A stretch of DNA of 64,000 nucleotides from Actibacterium lipolyticum (GCF_900184935.1 NZ_FXYE01000002.1:434001-498000); one strand, 5' to 3'. Positions 1 to 9,053 are shown, numbered from the stretch's first letter. Notes: a model not told the origin generated them from the letters alone. Numbers and translations: made by a program.

Positions 1-859
1 TCAAACCCTTGGCAGTGGTCATCAGATCAGGCAGCACGTTGAAATGATCCGCAGCAAAGGCCGAACCAAGCCGCCCGAACCCGGTGATCACTTCGTCAAA
101 GATCAGGATGATACCGTGTTTTGTGCACAGTTCGCGCAGGCGTTCCAAATATCCTTTGGGCGGCAATAGCACGCCGGTGGACCCTGCCATCGGCTCCACA
201 ATCACTGCGGCGATGGTTTCGGCGCCGTGCAGGGCAACGATCCGCTCCAACTCATCCGCCAAATGCGCGCCGTGTTCGGGCTGACCTTTGGTGAAGGTGT
301 TTTCGCCCGGCAGGTGAGTGTGCGGCAGGTGATCAACACCCGTCAGCAACGAACCGAACACCTTGCGGTTTGTGACGATCCCGCCAACGGAAATGCCGCC
401 GAAGTTGACGCCGTGGTATCCACGTTCACGCCCAATAAGGCGGGTGCGGCTGCCTTCGCCGCGCGCACGGTGATAGGCGATGGCGATCTTCAGCGCGGTT
501 TCAACGCTTTCGGACCCGGAATTGGTGAAGAACACATGGTCCATCCCCTTGGGCGCCATGTCGCGCAGGGCGCTGGCCAGCTCAAACGCTTTGGGGTGGC
601 CCATCTGGAAGGCCGGGGCATAGTCCAACTCGCCGGCTTGTTGGCGGATCGCTTCGACGATGCGCGGCTGGTTGTGGCCCGCGTTACAGCACCACAGCCC
701 GGCGGTGCCATCCAGCACATCACGCCCATCGGCAGTTTTATAAAACATGCCATCCGCGCTTACCAACATACGCGGGTCTTTTTTGAATTGGCGGTTCGCA
801 GTGAACGGCATCCAGAATGCGGACAGGTCATTGGGGACGTTTTTGCGGTCAAGCGCCAT
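1..859 (-). CDS. Omega-amino acid (beta-alanine):pyruvate aminotransferase, 3' end beyond window
   Basis: Class III PLP-dependent aminotransferase, read as 286 codons before the left edge cuts it. The N-terminus (MALDRKNVPNDLSAFWMPFT), the GTAGLWCCNAGH stretch, FFTNSGSES (cofactor phosphate site) and IFDEVITGFGRLG (the aspartate that binds the pyridine nitrogen) fit the beta-alanine/omega-amino acid:pyruvate subgroup; MTTAKGL at the edge holds the lysine expected to form the PLP Schiff base. Such enzymes turn beta-alanine into malonate semialdehyde, the last amino step after reductive uracil breakdown, which suits the neighbouring preT-preA and rutR. It is divergent from rutR, and a RutR-type palindrome lies about 60 bases before its ATG. 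Taurine or other omega-amines are alternative substrates. About 150 C-terminal residues are missing. Confidence 0.85.
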   Translation of the reverse strand, partial: MALDRKNVPNDLSAFWMPFTANRQFKKDPRMLVSADGMFYKTADGRDVLDGTAGLWCCNAGHNQPRIVEAIRQQAGELDYAPAFQMGHPKAFELASALRDMAPKGMDHVFFTNSGSESVETALKIAIAYHRARGEGSRTRLIGRERGYHGVNFGGISVGGIVTNRKVFGSLLTGVDHLPHTHLPGENTFTKGQPEHGAHLADELERIVALHGAETIAAVIVEPMAGSTGVLLPPKGYLERLRELCTKHGIILIFDEVITGFGRLGSAFAADHFNVLPDLMTTAKGL

Positions 860-917
860 GGCGGCACCCTTTCTTATTCTTCCGCCCTGCTCTGCGTCCG
901 GGGCGGTATGTGTCGGT

Positions 918-933
918 TTTACCAATTGGTCAG
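918..933. promoter_or_regulatory. Probable RutR operator
   Basis: The 16 bases TTTACCAATTGGTCAG agree with the RutR consensus as I recall it (TTGACCA-N2-TGGTCAA) at 12 of 14 fixed positions, with a perfect ACCAATTGGT core. The site lies between the divergent aminotransferase and rutR genes, so it could serve autoregulation and control of the aminotransferase. The match is seen; the binding is inferred. Confidence 0.6.
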
Positions 934-1123
934 AAACACGCTAGCAGAGCTTTAGGGTCAGTCAAGAAATACCATTTCTGCTTTCAGAGTACGAGGTACC
1001 AGACATTTTTATCAAAGGGACACTTCGATGCACTTTGTTTCTTTTTTAGGCAGCCCACGAAACCAAGCCTTTAGACAATCAGAACTGGACAGGATGGGGG
1101 TGGTCCACTTAAACACCGACGCC

Positions 1124-1738
1124 ATGAATGAACTAAAGCCGCGCACCCGAATCCAGCAAAAAAACATCAATGCCATTCTAGAGGCAGCACTTGATGTTTT
1201 CTCTCAATATGGGTTCCGCGGATCCACCTTGGACCAAATCGCGCAAGCCGCCGGTTTATCCAAGCCGAACCTACTTTATTATTTCCCCTCGAAAGAGGCG
1301 ATCCACACGACTGTGCTGTCCGGCTTGCTCGACAACTGGTTGGACCCACTGCGTGAGATGGACGAAGCAGGCGAACCCATCGCAGAGATCATGGCCTACG
1401 TCCGCCGCAAGCTGGAAATGAGCCGCGATTTCCCCCGTGAAAGCCGACTGTTCGCCAACGAAATCCTTCAGGGCGCGCCACGCATGATGGAAGCCCTAGA
1501 GGGTGAGCTGAAAGAGCTGGTCGACGAAAAAGCCGAAGTTATTCGCCACTGGGTCGCCGATGGACGCGTGGCGCCGGTTGACCCATACCACCTGATCTTT
1601 TCGATCTGGGCACTGACACAGCATTACGCCGACTTCGATGTGCAGGTGCACGCGGTTTTGGGCAAAACCGACGACAGCCATTTCGCCGATGCCGAAGTTT
1701 ATCTGGAAACGCTGTTCACCAAACTTCTGACGCCTTGA
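1124..1738 (+). CDS. rutR: RutR-type TetR-family regulator of pyrimidine use
   Basis: TetR-family repressor of 204 residues. The helix-turn-helix (FSQYGFRGSTLDQIAQAAG, then SKPNLLYYFPSKEAIH) and the C-terminal half (SRDFPRESRLFANE, IRHWVADGRVAPVDPYHLIF, WALTQHYADF) follow E. coli RutR closely; RutR senses uracil/thymine. Neighbours agree: dihydropyrimidine dehydrogenase genes and a beta-alanine aminotransferase. Start: the ATG at 1124 gives a protein near the E. coli length, but it has no clear Shine-Dalgarno; an in-frame ATG at 1028 has AAGGGA at good spacing and would add 32 residues, and 1094 is a third choice. The gene ends one base from the convergent exonuclease gene. Confidence 0.85.
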   Translation: MNELKPRTRIQQKNINAILEAALDVFSQYGFRGSTLDQIAQAAGLSKPNLLYYFPSKEAIHTTVLSGLLDNWLDPLREMDEAGEPIAEIMAYVRRKLEMSRDFPRESRLFANEILQGAPRMMEALEGELKELVDEKAEVIRHWVADGRVAPVDPYHLIFSIWALTQHYADFDVQVHAVLGKTDDSHFADAEVYLETLFTKLLTP

Positions 1739-1739
1739 A

Positions 1740-2351
1740 CTAGGTCTTGAACGCTTGGGCCTTCAGCGCCCCGTCGTTCAACAGATGCCGCAAAACATGC
1801 GTGACTGACAACGCATCGCTTAACGCGTCATGGTCTTTCGCCTGGGGCAGATCGATGCCGTAATATGCGGCCAAACTGGTGCTTCTGGTTTTCTTTAGGT
1901 CGTCATAGGGCATTCCCGCCGCAAGCAACAAATTGCAGGCGTTTTCGAACCTGTTGGCCGGGATCACCGGCGATATTCCTTCAATGTAGCAACTGATCGC
2001 CATCATGTTCAGTTCGTCCTTGCCCCAAGACCAGAACTGCGCGCCTGAAGAAAACCGTTCAGTTTCTTCCAATGCATCCGCAAGGGACACTCCGTGTTCG
2101 TCGATCTGTTCGTCCGTGATGCCCGTCAATTTGGTAAAGAACGGATCAAGCCCCATTGGCTGACCTTGCCGGTCCATCGGTTTGACGAAAATCCGCAGCG
2201 TTTCAAGAATGGGGAAGCCATCGCCAAGACCCAGTTTCACCAACCCAATTTGCGCGATGACAGGGTCAGGATCGAAGGGGCCGCACCAAAACCTTTGCTG
2301 GGCCCCTTCGCTTACCAAAAACTCGCAGTCAAAAATGATCGCGGTTTCCAT
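1740..2351 (-). CDS. DEDDh-type 3'-5' exonuclease
   Basis: 203-residue protein with the exonuclease fold of the RNase T/epsilon/ERI-1 group. Visible are the first acidic motif near the N-terminus (IIFDCEF, D8 and E10), a FWSWGKDEL stretch around the second motif and a C-terminal KDHDALSDALS motif supplying the histidine and last aspartate. These bind two metal ions to cleave DNA or RNA ends. The gene is third in the preT-preA operon, beginning 10 bases after preA ends, so it may feed nucleotides into pyrimidine breakdown, although read-through of an unrelated gene is possible. Start: ATG at 2351; longer readings would run into preA coding sequence. Substrate unknown. Confidence 0.75.
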   Translation of the reverse strand: METAIIFDCEFLVSEGAQQRFWCGPFDPDPVIAQIGLVKLGLGDGFPILETLRIFVKPMDRQGQPMGLDPFFTKLTGITDEQIDEHGVSLADALEETERFSSGAQFWSWGKDELNMMAISCYIEGISPVIPANRFENACNLLLAAGMPYDDLKKTRSTSLAAYYGIDLPQAKDHDALSDALSVTHVLRHLLNDGALKAQAFKT

Positions 2352-2361
2352 TGCCCCTACC

Positions 2362-3666
2362 CTATTCCGCCGCGCGGGCAGATGGGTTGTTGGGGTGGGT
2401 TGTCCAATTGCCGTATTCATCTGGCACCGTTTGCCCGGTGCGTTCATCCATCTGACCGCCGGGAACCCGAACCATGGTGATGCAGTCTTCGACCGGGCAG
2501 ACGTTGACGCAAAGGTTACAGGCGACGCATTCGTCATCCTTCACCTCGAACACACGCCCTTCGTTCATCGCAATGGCCTGATGCGAGGTATCTTCGCACG
2601 CCGCATAGCACCGCCCGCATTGGATACAGGCGTCTTGGTCGATCTTGGCCTTGGTGACGTAGTTCAGGTTCAGATACTGCCAGTCGGTGACATTCGGCAC
2701 CGCCCGCCCCGCGAAATCCGAGATGGAGGAGTAGCCTTTTTCGTCCATCCATTCCGACAGGCCCGACGCCATTTCTTGAACCACGCGGAAACCATAGGTC
2801 ATCGCCGCCGTACAAACCTGCACATTGCCAGCGCCTAGGGTCAAAAACTCTGCCGCGTCGCGCCATGTTGTGATGCCGCCAATACCGCTGATCGGCAGGC
2901 CATAGGTTTCGGGGTTGCGCGCAATCTCGGCCACCATGTTCAGCGCGATGGGTTTCACCGCTGGGCCGCAATACCCCCCGTGGGTGCCTTTACCGTCGAT
3001 CATCGGTTCAGGCGACATCGCATCCAGATCGACCGAGGTGATGGAGTTGATCGTGTTGATCAGGCTCACCGCATCCGCCCCACCGCGTTTGGCGGCTTCG
3101 GCCGGGTACAGGATGTTGGTGATGTTCGGCGTCAGCTTTACGATGACCGGCATGCGGGTGTTTTGCTTGCACCATCGCGTGACCATTTCGATGTATTCGG
3201 GCACTTGGCCCACCGCACTGCCCATCCCGCGTTCAGCCATGCCATGTGGGCAGCCAAAGTTCAGTTCGATCCCATCCGCGCCGGTATCTTCGACATGAGG
3301 AAGGATAGCTTTCCAAGCGGCTTCTTCGCATGGAACCATAAGCGAAACGACAAGCGCACGATCCGGATAGTCACGCTTGACCGCTTTGATTTCGCGTAGG
3401 TTCACCTCTAACGGGCGGTCGGTGATCAGTTCGATATTGTTCAGGCCCAACAGGCGCCGATCCGCGCCCCAGATAGCGCCGTAACGGGGGCCGTTGACGT
3501 TCACCACGGGCGGGCCTTCTTCGCCCAAGGTTTTCCAAACCACGCCGCCCCAACCCGCCTCGAACGCGCGCCGGACGTTGTATTCTTTGTCAGTTGGCGG
3601 CGCCGAGGCCAGCCAGAATGGGTTCGGGGATTTGATCCCTACGAATTCAGCGGAAAGATCTGCCAT
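2362..3666 (-). CDS. preA: NAD-dependent dihydropyrimidine dehydrogenase, subunit PreA
   Basis: 434 residues. Residues 1-320 form an FMN-binding dihydroorotate-dehydrogenase-like TIM barrel (ELNFGCPHG, KLTPNITNI, INTINSI, GIGGITTW); the C-terminus carries two 4Fe-4S clusters (CIQCGRCYAAC and CVACNLCVNVCPVEDC). With PreT it reduces uracil and thymine to the dihydro forms with NADH in the cytoplasm, step one of reductive pyrimidine catabolism. It begins 15 bases after preT ends, so the two are co-transcribed. At the loop where, from memory, the mammalian enzyme has its catalytic cysteine (GLACGQ), this protein reads GSAVGQ with Val152. The window does not show dihydropyrimidinase or beta-ureidopropionase; they may lie beyond the left edge. 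Confidence 0.93.
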   Translation of the reverse strand: MADLSAEFVGIKSPNPFWLASAPPTDKEYNVRRAFEAGWGGVVWKTLGEEGPPVVNVNGPRYGAIWGADRRLLGLNNIELITDRPLEVNLREIKAVKRDYPDRALVVSLMVPCEEAAWKAILPHVEDTGADGIELNFGCPHGMAERGMGSAVGQVPEYIEMVTRWCKQNTRMPVIVKLTPNITNILYPAEAAKRGGADAVSLINTINSITSVDLDAMSPEPMIDGKGTHGGYCGPAVKPIALNMVAEIARNPETYGLPISGIGGITTWRDAAEFLTLGAGNVQVCTAAMTYGFRVVQEMASGLSEWMDEKGYSSISDFAGRAVPNVTDWQYLNLNYVTKAKIDQDACIQCGRCYAACEDTSHQAIAMNEGRVFEVKDDECVACNLCVNVCPVEDCITMVRVPGGQMDERTGQTVPDEYGNWTTHPNNPSARAAE

Positions 3667-3681
3667 TGCTCTTTCTCCTTC

Positions 3682-5016
3682 TCAGCGCATCAGGCTGGCG
3701 TGAATATCTTCGGCGGCGTCGCGCCCTTCGGCCACGGCGGTCACGGTCAGGTCATTGCCGCCAATCGCGCAATCCCCACCGGCCCAGACCCCGTCCAAAT
3801 TCGTGCGGCCCTGTCCGTTCACAGCGATTTTTCGACCCGAAAGCTGTAACCCTTCGGGGGTGCCTTCCAAGCTTTGACCGATCGCTTTGAACACCTGATC
3901 AGCCCGCAGGCGGAAGGTTTCGTTGGTTAGGGTCAGGCCTTCGGCGGTTTCCTTGGTATAGGCGAATTCGATTGCCTGAACCGCGCCATTCCCCACGATA
4001 CGTAAGGGCGCAGCCCCCGTAATGATCCGCACGCCCTTGGACGCTGCGTGATCCTGCTCATGCTCGCTTGCGCTCATGTGGTCGCGGTCACGGCGATAGA
4101 CCATCGTAACATGTTCAGCGCCCAAAAGCTTTGACTGCACGGCGGCGTCCACCGCCGTCATCCCGCCCCCGATGACCACAACATCGCGCCCAACGGCCAC
4201 TTTCCCAAGATCGCCAGACTGGCGCAGCGCGGCGATAAAATCGACGGCATCGTGAACGTGGCTTTTGTCTTCGCCTTCGGTCCTAAGCGCGTTAACCCCA
4301 GTCAGGCCAATGCCCAAGAACACCGCATCGTATTGATCGCGCAGCGCCTCTAACGTCAGTTCACGGCCCAGAGCCTTACCGGTTTCGATGGTGATGCCGC
4401 CAATCTGCGTCAGCCACTCCACCTCTTTTTGTGCGAAATCGTCAACGGTCTTATAGGCCGCAATGCCGTATTCATTCAGCCCACCGGGCTTTTGCCGTGC
4501 GTCATACAGCACAACGTCATTGCCCTTCATCGCCAGCCGGTGCGCACAGGCCAGACCCGCAGGCCCCGCCCCCACAACGGCAATCTGTTTGCCCGTGGAC
4601 GGCGCGCGCGTGAAGGGATGCGCGCCCTTGGACATCACCGTATCCGTCGCGAACCGCTGCAAGCGACCGATTTCAACCGGTTTGCCTTCGGCGACCTCGC
4701 GCACGCAGACTTCTTCGCACAGCTGTTCTGTTGGGCATACACGGGCGCACATACCGCCCAGAATATTCTGTTCAAAAATCGTTTTCGCCGCCGCCTCGGG
4801 CTTACCGGTTTGGATTTCCCGGATGAACATCGGAATGTCGATTGACGTTGGGCAGGCCGTTACACAGGGCGCATCATAGCAGAAATAGCACCGGTCAGCC
4901 GCAACCGCAGCTTCGTGCGCATCAAACGGAGGCTCCTTGTCGGAAAAGTTGTCATGATAGGCTTCCGCCTTAAGACGACCGGATACGACACCGGGGGTCA
5001 GATGACTGTTTGCCAC
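3682..5016 (-). CDS. preT: NAD-dependent dihydropyrimidine dehydrogenase, subunit PreT
   Basis: 444-residue electron-input subunit, related to the small subunit of glutamate synthase. The N-terminus has the cysteine sets for iron-sulfur clusters (CYFCYDAPCVTACP, GGMCARVCPTEQLCEEVC), followed by an FAD Rossmann motif (VVGAGPAGLACAH) and a second nucleotide site (VVIGGGMTAVDAA). It passes electrons from NADH to PreA. Start is a GTG at 5016 with AAGGGAG seven bases upstream; an overlapping ATG two bases earlier is out of frame. It heads the preT-preA-exonuclease operon. Identification as PreT rather than a glutamate synthase subunit rests on the partner preA. Confidence 0.93.
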   Translation of the reverse strand: MANSHLTPGVVSGRLKAEAYHDNFSDKEPPFDAHEAAVAADRCYFCYDAPCVTACPTSIDIPMFIREIQTGKPEAAAKTIFEQNILGGMCARVCPTEQLCEEVCVREVAEGKPVEIGRLQRFATDTVMSKGAHPFTRAPSTGKQIAVVGAGPAGLACAHRLAMKGNDVVLYDARQKPGGLNEYGIAAYKTVDDFAQKEVEWLTQIGGITIETGKALGRELTLEALRDQYDAVFLGIGLTGVNALRTEGEDKSHVHDAVDFIAALRQSGDLGKVAVGRDVVVIGGGMTAVDAAVQSKLLGAEHVTMVYRRDRDHMSASEHEQDHAASKGVRIITGAAPLRIVGNGAVQAIEFAYTKETAEGLTLTNETFRLRADQVFKAIGQSLEGTPEGLQLSGRKIAVNGQGRTNLDGVWAGGDCAIGGNDLTVTAVAEGRDAAEDIHASLMR

Positions 5017-5317
5017 ATGAATGCTCCCTTATTTTGGCTTTTTGGCTTTTTGGCTGTGAAAAGCGTGCCATGGGTTCTAAATTTTATCAAACGGTAAATT
5101 TTCAAACCGTTCAAACGGCGCGATATTGATAAACTTACACTCAGTTCTGACTAAATATGCCTTAAAAATTAGCGAACGTCCTATCCAGACGTGTTGTTTG
5201 CGAACAGAAATCATCAACAGGCGCTTTCAACTGTTTCAACGCTGGCGTATAAGCGGCCCAAGAAACAGGCGCAGACCTGCGTTTCAGCAGGCGCGGGGAC
5301 CACCGATCGAGGACGGT
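5017..5317. other. Divergent promoter region between preT and accB
   Basis: 301 bases without a gene. Next to preT is a triplicated 8-mer (5032-5055). Further out an AACGGT/ACCGTT inverted repeat (5090-5095 and 5106-5111) sits in AT-rich sequence and is a possible operator. The half next to accB shows nothing I can define; GAGGAC just before the ATG serves as the accB ribosome site. Confidence 0.5.
5032..5055. repeat. Three perfect tandem copies of an 8-mer in the preT leader
   Basis: TTTTGGCT occurs three times head to tail with no mismatch, ending 15 bases before the preT GTG. On the transcribed strand it would read AGCCAAAA three times just before the ribosome-binding site. Copy number could vary by slippage and change the leader length. 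Confidence 0.8.
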
Positions 5318-5809
5318 ATGACAAAACATTCTCATGACGCAGATGTAGCCTTCATTCAGGCATTGGCCGAATTATTACGTGAAAACGATTTAACCGAGCT
5401 TCAGGTGAAGCGGGAATACGACGAGGCCGATAGCCTTGACGTTCGCGTTTCGCGTGCATCGCAGGTTGTAGCCCCCGTGGCGGCCCCTGCCCCCGTCGCA
5501 GTTGCAGCTGCAGCACCAGCTGCTGCCGCACCGGCCGCAGCCGAAGCACCCGTCAGCCAAGACCCGGCGCAATTGCCCGGCGCTGTGACTTCGCCCATGG
5601 TTGGCACGGCATATCTTCAGCCAGAGCCTGGTTCTAAGTCATTCGTTTCGGTGGGCGACACCGTCAGCGAAGGACAGACAGTTCTGATCATCGAAGCGAT
5701 GAAAACCATGAACCAGATCCCGGCCCCGCATTCGGGCACGGTTAAGCGCATCCTCGTAGAAGATGGCGCGCCGGTGGAATTTGGCGCACCTTTGATGATC
5801 ATCGAATAA
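5318..5809 (+). CDS. accB: Acetyl-CoA carboxylase biotin carboxyl carrier protein
   Basis: 163 residues, usual for the family. An N-terminal helical part (residues 8-45) is followed by an Ala/Pro-rich linker (about 50-80) and a biotinyl domain (90-163) with EAMKTMN; K129 is the biotin attachment site. It carries carboxybiotin between the biotin carboxylase AccC and the carboxyltransferase in fatty acid synthesis. The ATG at 5318 follows GAGGAC; longer in-frame readings have no homology. accC begins 10 bases after its stop, the common accBC operon. Confidence 0.96.
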   Translation: MTKHSHDADVAFIQALAELLRENDLTELQVKREYDEADSLDVRVSRASQVVAPVAAPAPVAVAAAAPAAAAPAAAEAPVSQDPAQLPGAVTSPMVGTAYLQPEPGSKSFVSVGDTVSEGQTVLIIEAMKTMNQIPAPHSGTVKRILVEDGAPVEFGAPLMIIE

Positions 5810-5819
5810 GGCCCAGCCA

Positions 5820-7169
5820 ATGTTCGAAAAAATCCTGATTGCCAACCGCGGAGAGATCGCCCTGCGCGTCATCCGTGCGTGCCGTGAAATGGGCATCCGC
5901 TCTGTCGCGGTTCACTCAACCGCCGATTCCGACGCGATGCATGTTCGCATGGCCGACGAGGCCGTCTGCATCGGCCCCCCTCCCGGCACAAACAGCTACC
6001 TTTCGATCCCTGCGATCGTTTCGGCCTGTGAAATCACCGGGGCCGACGCAATTCACCCCGGCTATGGCTTCTTGTCGGAAAACGCGAACTTCGTGCAGAT
6101 CGTAGAAGACCACGACATCGCGTTTATCGGCCCTACAGCGGAACACATCCGCATGATGGGCGACAAGATCACCGCCAAAGAAACGATGCGCCAGCTTGGT
6201 GTACCTTGCGTACCCGGCTCGGACGGTGGTGTACCTGATCTGGAAACCGCCCGTGTGGTTTCCGAAGAGATTGGTTACCCCGTCATCATAAAAGCCACCG
6301 CAGGTGGCGGCGGGCGCGGCATGAAGCTGGCCCAAACCGCCGATGATCTGGAAACCGCGTTCCAAACCGCGCGCTCCGAATCCAAAAGCGCGTTCGGCAA
6401 CGACGAAGTTTACATCGAAAAATACCTTGGCACGCCACGCCACATCGAAATTCAGGTGTTCGGCGATGGTAAAGGTAACGCAGTGCATCTGGGCGAACGC
6501 GATTGTTCGCTTCAGCGCCGCCACCAAAAAGTGTTCGAAGAGGCCCCCGGCCCCATCATCACCGAAGAAATGCGTGCGAAAATCGGCAAAGTCTGCGCCG
6601 ATGCTGTTGCTCGCATTAACTATATCGGTGCTGGCACGATCGAGTTCCTTTACGAAAACGGCGAGTTCTATTTCATCGAAATGAACACCCGTCTTCAAGT
6701 GGAACACCCCGTGACCGAGGCAATCTTTGGCGTCGATCTGGTGCGTGAACAGATCCGTGTGGCCGAAGGGCTGCCCATGTCGTTCACCCAAGAAGATCTT
6801 TCGCTGAACGGCCACGCGATTGAAGTACGGATTAACGCTGAAAAGCTTCCGAACTTTTCGCCCTGCCCCGGCAAGATCACCGCATTCCACGCCCCCGGTG
6901 GGCTGGGCGTACGGATGGATTCCGCGCTTTACGACGGCTATTCGATCCCGCCCTATTACGACAGCTTGATCGGCAAACTGATCGTGCATGGTCGTGACCG
7001 GAAAGAGGCGTTGGCCCGTCTGGCGCGCGCCTTGGGAGAGCTGATCGTGGATGGCGTCGATACGACTGTCCCGCTGTTCCACGCGCTGCTGGAAGAGCCT
7101 GACATCCAGTCCGGCGATTACGATATCCACTGGCTGGAGCGCTGGTTGGAAACCAATCTGGCCAAGTGA
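5820..7169 (+). CDS. accC: Acetyl-CoA carboxylase, biotin carboxylase subunit
   Basis: 449 residues, the family's usual length. An ATP-grasp enzyme that carboxylates the biotin on AccB with bicarbonate and ATP. Seen: the N-terminal [20 protein letters not shown], the glycine-rich ATP loop [10 protein letters not shown], the catalytic [15 protein letters not shown] and the [14 protein letters not shown] stretch with metal and bicarbonate ligands. Second gene of accB-accC, and aat follows after 4 bases, so all three are probably one transcript. Confidence 0.97.
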   Translation: MFEKILIANRGEIALRVIRACREMGIRSVAVHSTADSDAMHVRMADEAVCIGPPPGTNSYLSIPAIVSACEITGADAIHPGYGFLSENANFVQIVEDHDIAFIGPTAEHIRMMGDKITAKETMRQLGVPCVPGSDGGVPDLETARVVSEEIGYPVIIKATAGGGGRGMKLAQTADDLETAFQTARSESKSAFGNDEVYIEKYLGTPRHIEIQVFGDGKGNAVHLGERDCSLQRRHQKVFEEAPGPIITEEMRAKIGKVCADAVARINYIGAGTIEFLYENGEFYFIEMNTRLQVEHPVTEAIFGVDLVREQIRVAEGLPMSFTQEDLSLNGHAIEVRINAEKLPNFSPCPGKITAFHAPGGLGVRMDSALYDGYSIPPYYDSLIGKLIVHGRDRKEALARLARALGELIVDGVDTTVPLFHALLEEPDIQSGDYDIHWLERWLETNLAK

Positions 7170-7173
7170 CCCC

Positions 7174-7815
7174 ATGACAGCCCCAGCGCTGACGCCGGAT
7201 CTGTTACTTCAAGCTTATGCTTCGGGCATTTTCCCGATGTCCGAAGCACGAGACGACCCCGAAATATTCTGGGTCGACCCACGCCAACGCGGCATCCTAC
7301 CGCTTGATGGCTTCCACATCTCTCGCTCTTTGCGCCGCCGTATCCTGAAAGAACAGTTTCAGATACGCGTAAACACGGATTTTGCAGGGGTGGTCAGGCA
7401 TTGTGCCGACCGCGAGGAAACCTGGATCAACGATACGATCTTCGACCTTTACGAACAGCTTCACCAACGCGGCTTTGCGCATTCCATCGAAGTCTGGGAT
7501 GGGGAGGAGTTGGTCGGCGGGTCTTACGGCGTTGCCCTTGGCGGGGCATTCTTCGGCGAAAGCATGTTTTCACGCCGCACAGACGCTTCCAAAATCGCGC
7601 TGGCCTATCTGGTGGACCGTCTACGCCAAGCAGGGTTCACCCTGCTGGACACGCAATTTATCACCGACCATCTGGCATCACTTGGTGGCATCGAAATCAG
7701 CCGTGCCGATTACCATGTACGATTGTCTAACGCATTGAATGTAGTTGCTGATTTTGACGCGCCGGCAACGCCAACCGCTCAGGAATTAATACAGCGCATG
7801 ACCCAGACATCGTAA
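7174..7815 (+). CDS. aat: Leucyl/phenylalanyl-tRNA--protein transferase
   Basis: 213 residues. Adds Leu or Phe from tRNA to proteins with N-terminal Arg or Lys, marking them for ClpAP (N-end rule). Family motifs: [65 protein letters not shown] and [14 protein letters not shown]. The ATG at 7174 lies 4 bases after accC. Its last 37 bases overlap the convergent DUF2155 gene. Confidence 0.95.
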   Translation: MTAPALTPDLLLQAYASGIFPMSEARDDPEIFWVDPRQRGILPLDGFHISRSLRRRILKEQFQIRVNTDFAGVVRHCADREETWINDTIFDLYEQLHQRGFAHSIEVWDGEELVGGSYGVALGGAFFGESMFSRRTDASKIALAYLVDRLRQAGFTLLDTQFITDHLASLGGIEISRADYHVRLSNALNVVADFDAPATPTAQELIQRMTQTS

Positions 7816-8135
7816 CGCGGGTGATCCAGCGCATTCAGCGCCGGGCTGGATGCGATCATCCATCCCTCAAACGTTGCGGTATCCTCGTCCAACTCACGCA
7901 CAGTGACGTAAGCAAACGCATCGCTGGATGGGTTATCAGCCGGATAGCGGCATTCCCTGAGCGAGATTTCAAGCCGGCCAAATTCAGTGGTCTGGCCGTT
8001 TGTCATCTCAATATCGGATACAGCGCCTGACACTTTGTCCAGAACGCGGACGATGCCGCCGCTGGCAGTTTCAGCCGCCTCTTGCGCGGCTGCTGGCAGT
8101 GCTAGAAGACACGAAAGTGCAAGCGCCAGCCTCAT
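7779..8135 (-). CDS. DUF2155 domain secreted protein
   Basis: 118 residues with a Sec signal peptide ([18 protein letters not shown], cleavage likely after AAA or AQ). The mature part matches the DUF2155 family, common in Rhodobacterales next to complex I accessory and mlaD genes: a DKVSG stretch, an ECRYP motif and a terminal DVWVMRC, giving two cysteines that could form a disulfide. Function unknown; periplasmic or outer-membrane location expected. The start overlaps the mlaD stop by 4 bases (ATGA), so translation is likely coupled. Confidence 0.85.
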   Translation of the reverse strand: MRLALALSCLLALPAAAQEAAETASGGIVRVLDKVSGAVSDIEMTNGQTTEFGRLEISLRECRYPADNPSSDAFAYVTVRELDEDTATFEGWMIASSPALNALDHPRYDVWVMRCINS

Positions 8136-8593
8136 TCCTCGGCCTCACCGCTTGATGCTGCGACGAATTTCATCAGCAACGAAATAAGCCCAACCGCACC
8201 TTGCGTGTCCTCAATCTCGCCGCCCGGCTCCAGATTGAAGGGCGAACCGCCCGGCACGATTTCGATGAAGTTTCCGCCAAGCAAACCTTCGGAAGATACA
8301 AGAATCGCGCTGTCATCAGGCAATTCCAAGTTATCTTTCACAGTGAACCGTGCGTCGGCCCGGAACGTCGTCGGGTTCAGATCAAGCGACGTGATCGTCC
8401 CAACCTTGACCCCGGCCATCTTCACGTCAGTCCCAACCGCAATGCCCTGAACCGACCGGAAAGAAGCCGTCAATTCATAGCTTCCCGCGGTCGTGCCACT
8501 GATGCCCGTCGCGTTGACAAGATACGCAAAAAACCCCGCAGCAGCCGCAAGAACGACTCCACCGACCAACAGTTCTGCTTTGTTTTCTGACAT
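8132..8593 (-). CDS. mlaD: MlaD-type phospholipid transport protein
   Basis: 153 residues, with a single N-terminal membrane helix (about residues 9-27) followed by an MCE/MlaD domain (YELTASFRSVQGIAVGTDVKMAGVKVGTI). Members bind lipids in the periplasm as hexamers and, with MlaE and MlaF, move phospholipids between membranes. The mlaE and mlaF partners are not in the window. It precedes DUF2155 with a 4-base overlap and follows the NDUFA12 gene by 7 bases, an arrangement I know from other Rhodobacterales. Confidence 0.87.
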   Translation of the reverse strand: MSENKAELLVGGVVLAAAAGFFAYLVNATGISGTTAGSYELTASFRSVQGIAVGTDVKMAGVKVGTITSLDLNPTTFRADARFTVKDNLELPDDSAILVSSEGLLGGNFIEIVPGGSPFNLEPGGEIEDTQGAVGLISLLMKFVAASSGEAEE

Positions 8594-8600
8594 CTGCGCC

Positions 8601-8984
8601 TTATTCCGGCTGCCAAGCCTCGTAATCGCTGCGTGCAGCGGGCTCTACGCGGCGGATCGAACCGGCGGGCGCATAGGCCAGCGGCGTCCCCGTGCGGTTT
8701 TCCTGATGGGGTTTTTCCCACGCTTTGTGCGTCAGCGGTTCTTTTGTAGGGGGCGCATCAAAGGTGTGATGCAGCCAGCCGTGCCAATCTGGGCTGATCC
8801 GGCTTGCCTCTACCTCACCGTTATAGATGACCCAGCGCCGCTTTGCGTCGCGCGTTTCGTAAAACACGTTACCCTGCTCGTCTTCACCGACCTTAACGCC
8901 TTTTCGCCACGTAAAAATTTGCGTGCCAAGCGTCTGGCCATTCCACCAGGTTACAAGACGAAGAAAGCTGTTCACGATGCCCAT
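8601..8984 (-). CDS. NDUFA12-family complex I accessory subunit
   Basis: 127 residues. Motifs of the NDUFA12/B17.2 family: [36 protein letters not shown] and [14 protein letters not shown]. In alphaproteobacteria this supernumerary subunit associates with NADH:ubiquinone oxidoreductase on the cytoplasmic side. The ATG at 8984 is preceded by GGAGGG at five bases; a TTG five codons earlier overlaps that ribosome site and is unlikely. First of the NDUFA12-mlaD-DUF2155 run. Confidence 0.92.
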   Translation of the reverse strand: MGIVNSFLRLVTWWNGQTLGTQIFTWRKGVKVGEDEQGNVFYETRDAKRRWVIYNGEVEASRISPDWHGWLHHTFDAPPTKEPLTHKAWEKPHQENRTGTPLAYAPAGSIRRVEPAARSDYEAWQPE

Positions 8985-9053
8985 GGAACCCTCCGGCAAT
9001 TCTTCCCCATGATATGGACCATCGGCGCCATAACGTCTAGGGGCAAGCGTGCC

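Noticed and set aside
227-955. Plus-strand frame over the aminotransferase
   Set aside because: The minus strand encodes a clear class III aminotransferase over the same bases.
3682-5016. Glutamate synthase small subunit instead of PreT
   Set aside because: Domains are shared, but the partner preA directly downstream and rutR nearby point to dihydropyrimidine dehydrogenase; no large glutamate synthase subunit is present.
5916-7175. Open frame of 419 codons antisense to accC
   Set aside because: Shadow of accC codon bias; no family motif and no plausible ribosome site.
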